DNA of 5,331 nt from Sneathiella sp. (lineage in GTDB: Bacteria; Pseudomonadota; Alphaproteobacteria; Sneathiellales; Sneathiellaceae): contig JAESPT010000101.1 in NCBI GenBank assembly GCA_016765515.1, positions 1 through 5,331 of the forward strand, read 5' to 3'. Shown piece by piece: positions 1 through 5,331 of the stretch (its first letter is position 1; every line of letters begins with the position of its first letter). The position numbers were made by a program, and so were the translations under genes. Under the pieces are notes generated by a model. That model worked only from the letters and a program-made list of their open reading frames with translations, was not told the DNA's origin and ran no database searches.

Positions 1-365
1 ATCGCGGGAAAATCACCTCTCAGGATAACGGTTTTGCTGTGGTGGACACAAAATACGGCCCCTTGATCGGTAAAAATTCCCAAAACCAGAGCGTTGGAAG
101 CGATGTATTCTTGTTCGTTCGCCCAGAAAAGACGCGGGTGTTAAAGACTGTGAACGGGGAGAAGAATGCCATTGCTGTGAAATTTGAGCGCCGGGATCTG
201 GAAGGACCGTTCGTCAATCTGTTTTTCCGTCGCGATGAGGATGTTTTTTCTGCTCATCTGGTCAATGCCGGTGGTGTTGCCCATGACCCGTCCGAACAGA
301 AGGGCATTTGCTTTTCTCCTGAAGACGGCATGATTTTACCTGTGGGGGACATGGCCGATGAATAG
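1..365 (+). CDS. ABC transporter ATP-binding protein, C-terminal part (PotA-like, TOBE domain), partial
   Basis: The reading frame is open from base 3 and ends at TAG 363-365; the start, Walker motifs and signature motif lie before the window. The visible ~120 residues look like the TOBE (transport-associated OB-fold) domain that follows the nucleotide-binding domain in spermidine/putrescine/iron-type importers. Typical features are GSDVFLFVRPEKT, a long beta-rich stretch, a 'HLVNAGG' segment and the closing 'FSPEDGMILPVGD'. In this family the ATPase dimer drives import from the cytoplasmic face, and the TOBE domain helps assembly or regulation. The gene overlaps the downstream permease start by 8 bases, which indicates translational coupling in one operon. 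The ATG at base 39 is internal and not a real start. The substrate cannot be read from this fragment. The ABC ATPase call is firm; the PotA-like subtype rests mainly on the two permeases that follow. Confidence 0.85.
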   Translation, partial: RGKITSQDNGFAVVDTKYGPLIGKNSQNQSVGSDVFLFVRPEKTRVLKTVNGEKNAIAVKFERRDLEGPFVNLFFRRDEDVFSAHLVNAGGVAHDPSEQKGICFSPEDGMILPVGDMADE

Positions 366-1407
366 TCTGCTTCGTTCCTTTGGTCCCCACCTGACGGCTT
401 TGATCCTGCTCCTTGCGGGTGTCTGGATCGTTGGCATGATTATCGGGCCGCAGTTGATTATGGTTGAGCAATCGTTCTGGCATCTGGACCGGGGCGGTGA
501 TGCCGTCAATATCACGGTGCAAATCGATAATGAATATAACGATGTTGATTTGCTCTTGTTCGACAAAATGGATCTGGAGGCCGAGAAGGCGTCCGCTGAG
601 CGCGACGCGAAAATCGCCGAAATTGTTGCGTCCATAGCACAGAAACGAGCCATAATTGCCGAGCTGGAAACCCGGGAAGTGACCCCGAAGAAGGTGTATT
701 CTCTCCGAAACTATACGATTATGGGCGGCAGTCATTTAGCAATTTTCTTAAAGACCATTCTGGCGTCCGTTGCGGTTACACTGATTGCCTTTGTTGTGTG
801 TTATCCCATGGCCTATACGGTCGCCAAGCTGGCCACGCCCAACAAGGCCGCCTTAATTATGCTCGGGCTCATTGTCCCCTATGCGATTAATGAGCTGTTG
901 CGTGTTTTCGCCTGGCTGATGATCCTGAACTATAATGGTGTGGCAAATTTTTTACTGGGCTTGATCGGATTTGAGCCTGTACCGTTTCTTGAAAGCGGTT
1001 CCGGTGTGTTTATCGCGATGGTTTACGCCTATATCCTGTTTATGGTGTTTCCCATTTACAATACGGTTGAGACACTCGACACCGCCCAAATCGAGGCCGC
1101 TCGCGATATGGGCGCCCCAACGTGGCAAATTCATCGCAAGATCGTGCTGCCCCATGCCAAGCCCGGCATTGCCGTTGGTTGCATCATGACTTTCATGCTG
1201 ACAGCCGGGTCCTATTCCGTACCGTACATCATGACGCGCGGGACGGTTGAACCCTGGTTCACCCAACTGATCTACAACAAATTCTTTGAATCACTCAACT
1301 GGAACACAGGGTCTGCGTATGCCTTCACTCTCTTGATTGCCTGCGTTATCTTTGTTTTCCTGATGATGCGGATCTTCAATGTCAGCATTAGGGATATCGC
1401 AAAATGA
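358..1407 (+). CDS. ABC transporter permease, PotB/PotH-like, with an enlarged first periplasmic loop
   Basis: This 349-residue inner-membrane protein is one half of the transmembrane channel of a polyamine-type importer. Six hydrophobic segments are visible at about residues 12-36, 126-150, 163-190, 216-236, 270-291 and 320-340. The cytoplasmic EAA loop that docks on the ATPase is clear: EAARDMG at 246-252, with the conserved I-x-LP ending at 262-265. The 'VPYAINELLRVFAW' stretch at 173-186 is typical of PotB-type permeases. The start at 358 is supported by a purine-rich GGGGGA at 344-349, eight bases upstream, and it overlaps the end of the ATPase gene. The odd feature is the region between segments 1 and 2, about residues 40-118. 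It is longer than I expect for PotB and holds a charged helical stretch (about 71-107) with a heptad-like spacing of Ile86, Ile89, Ile93, Ile100 and Leu103. The permease family is certain; the substrate is not. Confidence 0.92.
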   Translation: MNSLLRSFGPHLTALILLLAGVWIVGMIIGPQLIMVEQSFWHLDRGGDAVNITVQIDNEYNDVDLLLFDKMDLEAEKASAERDAKIAEIVASIAQKRAIIAELETREVTPKKVYSLRNYTIMGGSHLAIFLKTILASVAVTLIAFVVCYPMAYTVAKLATPNKAALIMLGLIVPYAINELLRVFAWLMILNYNGVANFLLGLIGFEPVPFLESGSGVFIAMVYAYILFMVFPIYNTVETLDTAQIEAARDMGAPTWQIHRKIVLPHAKPGIAVGCIMTFMLTAGSYSVPYIMTRGTVEPWFTQLIYNKFFESLNWNTGSAYAFTLLIACVIFVFLMMRIFNVSIRDIAK

Positions 1408-2231
1408 GCAATGTATCACAAGTCGCGTTCGGGCGTGGTAGCCGGATTGTTCTGAACATCTATATGCTGATATTCTTTACCTATATGTTCCTGCCTTTGA
1501 TTTTGATGGTCGCCGCAGGCTTCAACGAATTTGACACCCCCTCTGTCACCGTTTGGCGTGGATTTACCCTGAAGTGGTTCAGTGTATTGGCCGAGGATTC
1601 CCGCATGTGGAGCGGGTTGATCAACTCGTTTATTATTGCCTTTGCGGTTATTGCTATCGCCCTGCCCCTTGGTCTTGCTGGCGCATTTTTGGTGTCCAGG
1701 CTGGACTCGCGATATAATACGCTGATTTATGGCATCATGGTGTCTCCCTTGCTGACGCCGGGCATTATTCTGGGTATTTCCACGTTGATTTTCTGGCGGG
1801 AAGCCGGCGTATCGGGCGGCCTGTTTACAGCTGCTATTGCTCAGGCTTCGTATATTTCGTCTTATACCATGTTGATGTTTATGGCGCGCCTTGAACGTCA
1901 GGATATCTCCCTGGAAGAAGCGGCGCAGGATCTTGGGGCAAACCATCTTCAGGTCTTCTGGCGCATTACCATGCCATTCCTGAAACCGACGATCCTGACG
2001 GCCAGTGTGATCGCCCTCTTGCAATCAATTGAGAACTATAACACAACGATCTTCTCGATCGGTGGTGAGCACACGCTTGTCACGGAAATCGGGGCGCGAA
2101 TGCGTTTTGGCCTGAGCCCTGCCGTCAATGTTATCGGGATTATCTTTGTCGTCATAACGATCGTTTGTGCTGCAATTTATGTCATCTTCCGCGAGCGGGA
2201 GAAAGCCCGTGCTGCGGCCATGGCCCGTTAA
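1404..2231 (+). CDS. ABC transporter permease, PotC/PotI-like
   Basis: This 275-residue inner-membrane protein is the second permease of the same importer. Its start overlaps the previous stop in an ATGA (1404-1407), with AGGGA at 1390-1394 as ribosome binding site. Six membrane segments can be seen at about residues 17-38, 70-95, 106-130, 138-160, 195-215 and 240-262. The EAA loop reads EEAAQDLGAN at 171-180, followed by the conserved Pro at 191. The length is normal for PotC-type proteins. The C-terminus is basic and charged (FREREKARAAA), as expected for a cytoplasmic tail. Gene order ATPase, PotB-like, PotC-like is standard for polyamine and related cation or phosphonate importers. Family membership is clear, but whether the cargo is a polyamine, a choline-like amine ester or an organophosphonate cannot be decided from the permease. 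Confidence 0.93.
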   Translation: MSNVSQVAFGRGSRIVLNIYMLIFFTYMFLPLILMVAAGFNEFDTPSVTVWRGFTLKWFSVLAEDSRMWSGLINSFIIAFAVIAIALPLGLAGAFLVSRLDSRYNTLIYGIMVSPLLTPGIILGISTLIFWREAGVSGGLFTAAIAQASYISSYTMLMFMARLERQDISLEEAAQDLGANHLQVFWRITMPFLKPTILTASVIALLQSIENYNTTIFSIGGEHTLVTEIGARMRFGLSPAVNVIGIIFVVITIVCAAIYVIFREREKARAAAMAR

Positions 2232-2284
2232 TTTTTCTCATCCCCAGTGGTTCAAGTTTTCCTGATTAAGACAAGGCATGTACC

Positions 2285-3818
2285 ATGAATATACTTTTTA
2301 TTACTGCAGACCAATGGCGGGGTGAATGCCTGTCTGCTCTGAACCACTCGCATGTAAAGACACCAAACCTCGATGCTCTGGCTGCTGACGGCGTCGCCTT
2401 CAAGCGCCATTACGCACAGGCAACTCCTTGCGGCCCGTCGCGGGCCAGCCTCTATAGCGGAATGTATATGCAAAATCACCGTTCGATTCTGAACGGAACC
2501 CCCCTGGATGCCCGCCATACCAACGTGGCCCTGGAAGCCCGAAAGGCAGGATACGAACCAGCCCTGTTCGGTTATACGGATGTCAGCCTGGATCCCCGAT
2601 CTCAAGATATAAGGGATGGCTATGAGGGTGTCTTGCCAGGTATGGACCCGATCTGTCATTTAAAAGAAACAGCCAGACCCTGGCTCGACCACCTTAATAA
2701 AAAGGGCTATGCAATTCCCGACAATCCCGCGAACATGTTCAGCCCGCAAAAGGATTACCCCGGCGCGGAAAATAGGGGGAGTACCTTCGCGCCGTCCCTC
2801 TATTCGGCAGAAGACAGTAATACGGCATTCCTCGTCGATAAGACGATCGAATATCTCTCCACATGCGAGGACAAGCCTTGGTTTGCCTATCTGTCCTTTC
2901 TTTCGCCCCATCCGCCCTTTATCGTGGCCGAACCCTATAATGACATGTTCGACGAAAAAGACATGCCGTTACCGGTGCGGCGAGCGACATGGCAAGAGGA
3001 GATTACTCAACATCCCTGGCTGGAGCATTATTTAACAAATCAATCTTGTACTCCTTATACAGTGGGTGCCGACTCTCATGATAATCTCAGCTTGTCTGAT
3101 CAGGAGCTTCGTCAAATCAAGGCGACTTATTATGGCATGATCGCAGAGGTTGATGCACAAGTTGGGCGGCTGGTAAACCATCTTAAAAAAATTGGATCGT
3201 ATGATAACACCCTGATAATTTTCACATCCGATCATGGAGAAAGTTTAGGCGACCATTGGGCTCATGCCAAATACACCTATTTTGAAGAGACCTTCTATAT
3301 TCCCCTGATTGTCCGCGACCCGTCGCCTGAGGCAAACCAGACTCGCGGCAGCATTGTCGATGCCTTTACTGAGAGTATTGATATCATGCCAACCATTCTT
3401 GATGCAATTGGCGTGGATATCCCGGTCCAGTGTGATGGTTATTCTGTGCTACCGTTCTGCCGCGACAAACAACCCGAAGGATGGCGCAAAGAATGCCACA
3501 TGGAGTTCGATCTCAGAGCACCTTATGATGGCGCAGGTGAAATACCCCTCGGGTTAGGCATGAAACAATGCATGGTCAACATCATTCGTGGAGAACGCTA
3601 TAAGTACGTGTACTACGGCGTTACCGCCCGTGCTTTTCGATTTGAAAAATGATCCGAATGAATTCAATAATCTAGCAAAGGATCCCACCTATCAGGGGAT
3701 CATGCTTGAATATGCAACAAAATTGCTAAGCTGGCGCATGGAACATGATGAACCCGCCCTGACCGACATGCATCTGACACCTGAAGGGTCTGCTAAACCG
3801 GGAATGCGATCAAGGTAA
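2285..3818 (+). pseudogene. Sulfatase-superfamily hydrolase, phosphonate monoester hydrolase/arylsulfatase-like, frameshifted near the 3' end
   Basis: The intact part is 455 residues (2285-3652). It shows the sulfatase fold with the formylglycine site CGPSR at residues 49-53 (Cys49 is oxidised by a maturase in this family), metal-site residues Asp9-Gln10 near the N-terminus and Asp316-His317 in 'FTSDHGESLGDH', and likely active-site residues Thr98, His209 and Lys329. The 'ADQWR' start, 'ESIDIMPTIL' and 'CDGYSVLPF' match, from memory, phosphonate monoester hydrolases of rhizobia, which cleave phosphonate monoesters, phosphodiesters and sulfate esters. No signal peptide is seen, so the protein is cytoplasmic. 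The start has AAGG eight bases upstream and lies 53 bases after the permease, probably in the same operon. At about base 3617 the frame shifts. The original frame runs on for a short unrelated tail to TGA 3650-3652, while the expected C-terminus (ALPPVLFDLKNDPNEFNNLA and onward) continues in the +1 frame to TAA 3816-3818. Repaired, it would be about 511 residues, close to the family's usual length. Either a recent mutation or a sequence error explains this. The exact substrate is unknown. Confidence 0.85.
3611..3625 (+). other. Frameshift point in the sulfatase-like gene
   Basis: Up to TACTAC (3611-3616) the upstream frame keeps family-like sequence (YKYVYY). From GCG at 3618 the next frame gives ALPPVLFDL, which is the expected continuation. 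The single G at 3617 is what puts the two out of register. As I recall the family, related enzymes read KYVHFAALPP here. Keeping that spacing would need two missing bases restored after 3617, whereas removing one G would give a protein one residue shorter. No slippery heptamer or stimulatory hairpin is evident, so programmed frameshifting is not supported. Confidence 0.75.
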
Positions 3819-4011
3819 TATCAGTCCAGCATTCCCTTCCAAATTCAGGGTAACCCCTGCAGACGAATGAAAGCGTTCCCGCTGGTCCGCCAGATCAAAT
3901 CAGAGCCAATACAAATAAAGATATAAAAAGAAACAGAAATTTTACTCAACACCTTGCCTATTTGGATCGGCTCTGTGATCTTGAGGACGGATTTTGAGGA
4001 AAGAGAGCGGA

Positions 4012-5019
4012 ATGAATTCAAACGGGGAGGCGGATCTCGGGCAAGTTGTTATTGGCTTGAACGCCGTTATTGTTGCGATTGTCGATGACCAGCCCAAGGT
4101 CCTTATTGTTCAGCATACGCAGGAAACTCTCACCGCTCAGCACGAAAATTTGTCGGACCATTCCCTATCCCAGAATGACCGACATGAAGTTCTTCCCTTT
4201 GGCCCCTTCTATCCAATGCAACACAGAACACTGGAAAGCGGTCTCAGATCCTGGGTGGAAGAACAGACAAACCGCGAAATTGGTTATGTGGAGCAGCTGT
4301 ATACTTTTGGCAATGCCGGTCGCGATCCCCGAGAAGAGGCCGGCGGCCCCAGAATGGTATCCGTGGGATATCTGGCTTTGGTCCAGGATACAGGGCCTAC
4401 TGCCATTGACAATGCTCTCTGGCAGGACTGGTATCGGTACTTTCCCTGGGAAGACTGGCGGGAGGGGAAACCTGCCTTGCTGGACGCGGATCTTATTCCG
4501 GCTCTTCGCCGTTGGATCGATCAAGCCGAAAATTCTAGCCAGCGGCAGGAGCGGTATGAGCGCACCTGCATCACATTTGGCCTGGAAGACACCCCGTGGA
4601 ATGACGAATTGGTTCTGGAACGATACGAACTGCTCTACGAAGCCAATCTTGTTTGGGAAGCGCAGGATCCATCCCATCAATCGAAATCAGGCAATGGTCG
4701 CGGTACTGCAATGGCTTTTGATCACCGGCGTATTTTGGCAACGGCAATCGGTCGGTTGCGCGGGAAAATCAAGTACCGCCCCGTTGTTTTCGAACTGATG
4801 CCGCCAACCTTTACATTATTGAGATTACAGCGGGTTGTCGAAGCCTTGTCGGGGGCGCGTCTGCACAAGCAAAATTTTCGCCGGCTGGTAGAGAAAAAGG
4901 GACTGGTGGAGGCAACAGGGAAGATCGAAAGCCTGACCGGCGGACGTCCTGCAAGCCAATTTCGCTTCCGTAGAGACGTCCTAATGGAACGCCAAGCGCT
5001 GGGTGTCCGGCACAATTAA
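4012..5019 (+). CDS. nadQ: NadQ-type Nudix-like transcriptional regulator of NAD biosynthesis
   Basis: This 335-residue protein has an N-terminal Nudix-like domain (about residues 12-150), a linker, and a C-terminal winged-helix domain (about 255-322). The latter is seen in 'LMPPTFTLLRLQRVVEAL', 'LHKQNFRRLVEKKGLVEATG' and 'GGRPASQFRFRRD', the pattern of NrtR-like regulators. The Nudix box is degenerate: at residues 79-86 it reads RSWVEEQT where REUxEExG is expected, and the upstream Glu is His71, so it probably binds a nucleotide ligand rather than hydrolysing one. In alphaproteobacteria the COG4111 regulator NadQ controls nadABC, and the next gene here is a probable nadA, which fits. ATG 4012 was chosen because purine-rich GAGGA and AGAGAG lie just upstream; an in-frame TTG at 3994 would add six residues but overlaps that ribosome binding site. 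The DNA-binding targets are most likely the three repeats at 5102-5211. An ordinary Nudix hydrolase or an NrtR-like regulator for another pathway are the alternatives. Confidence 0.82.
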   Translation: MNSNGEADLGQVVIGLNAVIVAIVDDQPKVLIVQHTQETLTAQHENLSDHSLSQNDRHEVLPFGPFYPMQHRTLESGLRSWVEEQTNREIGYVEQLYTFGNAGRDPREEAGGPRMVSVGYLALVQDTGPTAIDNALWQDWYRYFPWEDWREGKPALLDADLIPALRRWIDQAENSSQRQERYERTCITFGLEDTPWNDELVLERYELLYEANLVWEAQDPSHQSKSGNGRGTAMAFDHRRILATAIGRLRGKIKYRPVVFELMPPTFTLLRLQRVVEALSGARLHKQNFRRLVEKKGLVEATGKIESLTGGRPASQFRFRRDVLMERQALGVRHN

Positions 5020-5101
5020 CCGCCCTTACGCATCCTGAATTTCAATAATTCATTCGCATGCTTATAAATATTTACCCATAAAATCAATTGGTTAATAATT
5101 A

Positions 5102-5116
5102 TACTCATTTTGAGCA
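5102..5116. promoter_or_regulatory. Operator-like inverted repeat, site 1 (upstream of -35)
   Basis: TACTCA-TTT-TGAGCA is an imperfect palindrome with five of six arm pairs matching. It ends eight bases before the -35 box of the nadA promoter. The same pattern recurs at 5138 and 5197 with identical arm spacing, which makes chance unlikely. It is inferred to be a NadQ binding site. Confidence 0.7.
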
Positions 5117-5124
5117 AAATAAAT

Positions 5125-5153
5125 TTGACACGACTAATACTCATTAGTAGCAT
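5125..5153 (+). promoter_or_regulatory. Sigma70-like promoter of nadA
   Basis: A perfect -35 box TTGACA (5125-5130) is followed after 17 bases by TAGCAT (5148-5153), which matches four of six positions of the -10 consensus. The predicted start of transcription is near 5160, giving a leader of about 64 bases before the ATG at 5224. Operator-like site 2 fills the spacer and part of the -10 box, so a protein bound there should block RNA polymerase. Confidence 0.6.
5138..5152. promoter_or_regulatory. Operator-like inverted repeat, site 2 (between -35 and -10)
   Basis: TACTCA-TTA-GTAGCA keeps the left arm of sites 1 and 3 exactly and four of six bases of the right arm, at the same spacing. It overlaps a second, perfect palindrome, ACTAAT-ACTC-ATTAGT (5133-5148). 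Its position over the promoter core suits a repressor. It is the weakest copy of the three by similarity. Confidence 0.55.
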
Positions 5154-5196
5154 AACCTCATCAGAGGGTTTCTCGTATTTTTTTAGACCCCCTTTA

Positions 5197-5211
5197 TACT
5201 CAAATTGAGCA
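5197..5211. promoter_or_regulatory. Operator-like inverted repeat, site 3 (leader, next to the RBS)
   Basis: TACTCA-AAT-TGAGCA is the best of the three copies: five of six arm pairs match and the inner ACTCAA/TTGAGC arms are nearly symmetrical. It lies about 37 bases after the predicted transcription start and ends just before the purine-rich AAGAGAA (5213-5219) that serves nadA. A bound repressor would act as a roadblock or as the second anchor of a loop. Confidence 0.7.
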
Positions 5212-5223
5212 CAAGAGAATGAC

Positions 5224-5331
5224 ATGCCTGTAAATGCTGCAATCAAAAAAGAAGAACTAAGCTATACCCCTGACGTTGCAAAACGAACCGCAAAACTGTT
5301 TGAGCAGATTTCGCCGGCCATTAGTGAACAG
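5224..5331 (+). CDS. nadA: Quinolinate synthase NadA, N-terminal part, partial
   Basis: An open frame of 36 codons runs from ATG 5224 to the window edge. The segment 'YTPDVAKRTAKLFEQI' (residues 14-29), followed by 'SPAISEQ', resembles the N-terminus of alphaproteobacterial NadA, which usually reads like YTPEVA..TA.LYE.V...I. NadA is a cytoplasmic 4Fe-4S enzyme that condenses iminoaspartate with dihydroxyacetone phosphate to make quinolinate, the second step of de novo NAD synthesis after NadB. The cysteine ligands lie beyond the window. AAGAGAA at 5213-5219 is the likely ribosome binding site. An ATG at 5219 hits a stop after four codons and is not used. The preceding nadQ-like gene and operators support the call, but only a short stretch is visible. 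Confidence 0.72.
   Translation, partial: MPVNAAIKKEELSYTPDVAKRTAKLFEQISPAISEQ

Noticed and set aside
1416..2024. Long open frame on the minus strand inside the PotC-like gene (202 residues)
   Set aside because: It lies opposite a clear permease gene, its translation is rich in Gln, His and Arg without domain features, and no ribosome binding site was seen.
3588..3818. Separate small gene starting at GTG 3588
   Set aside because: Its first ten codons are out-of-frame sulfatase sequence and the rest is the displaced sulfatase C-terminus, so it is not an independent gene.
3846..3859. Small hairpin CAGGG-TAAC-CCCTG after the sulfatase-like gene, as a possible terminator
   Set aside because: The stem is only five base pairs and no T-run follows, so it does not meet the form of an intrinsic terminator.
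3901..3975. Inverted repeat CAGAGCC / GGCTCTG in the gap before nadQ
   Set aside because: Seven-base arms separated by 61 bases with no further pairing; may be chance and no RNA element could be recognised.
3953..3984. Possible nadQ promoter (TTGCCT, 17-base spacer, GATCTT)
   Set aside because: The -10 match is poor and the gap offers several equally weak alternatives, so no promoter was placed.
4165..4680. 171-residue minus-strand open frame inside nadQ
   Set aside because: It is a shadow of the real gene and shows no family features.
5036..5052. Hairpin TGAATT-TCAAT-AATTCA after nadQ
   Set aside because: The stem is AT-rich and lacks a following T-run, so it is unlikely to terminate transcription.
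5164..5193. Imperfect GAGGGT/ACCCCC pairing with a T7 run in the nadA leader, as an attenuator or riboswitch
   Set aside because: Arms contain mismatches, the T-run lies in the loop rather than after the stem, and no known nad riboswitch pattern was recognised.

Overview
The window looks like chromosomal DNA from an alphaproteobacterium of roughly balanced base composition. The evidence is a NadQ-type Nudix-like regulator directly upstream of a quinolinate synthase (nadA) start, an arrangement I know from alphaproteobacterial NAD biosynthesis, and a spermidine/putrescine-type ABC importer whose proteins resemble those of this class. All genes read on the + strand. No RNA gene, CRISPR array, insertion sequence or phage gene was seen.

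Bases 1 to 3818 hold the end of a catabolic or uptake operon. It has the C-terminal TOBE part of a PotA-like ATPase (cut by the window edge), a PotB-like permease, a PotC-like permease, and a sulfatase-superfamily hydrolase closest to phosphonate monoester hydrolase/arylsulfatase (PMH). The first three genes overlap by 8 and 4 bases and the hydrolase follows after 53 bases, so they are probably co-transcribed. The likely plan is import of a small ester, followed by cytoplasmic hydrolysis. The substrate-binding protein and the ATPase core lie outside the window. The hydrolase gene is broken near its 3' end by a frameshift at about base 3617; the lost C-terminus is intact in the next frame.

Bases 3819 to 4011 are a non-coding gap with no convincing terminator. 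Bases 4012 to 5019 encode a 335-residue protein with a degenerate Nudix domain and a C-terminal winged-helix domain, called here as nadQ. Bases 5020 to 5223 are an AT-rich control region with a sigma70-like promoter and three copies of a 15-base inverted repeat (TACTCA-N3-TGAGCA type). One copy is upstream of the -35 box, one lies between -35 and -10, and one sits just before the ribosome binding site of the next gene. That gene, starting at 5224, is the first 36 codons of a probable nadA. The layout suggests that NadQ represses the NAD de novo synthesis operon through these three sites.

The main points of interest are the triple operator in front of nadA, the frameshifted PMH-like hydrolase, the pairing of a polyamine-type transporter with that hydrolase, and a predicted coiled-coil insertion after the first membrane segment of the PotB-like permease.
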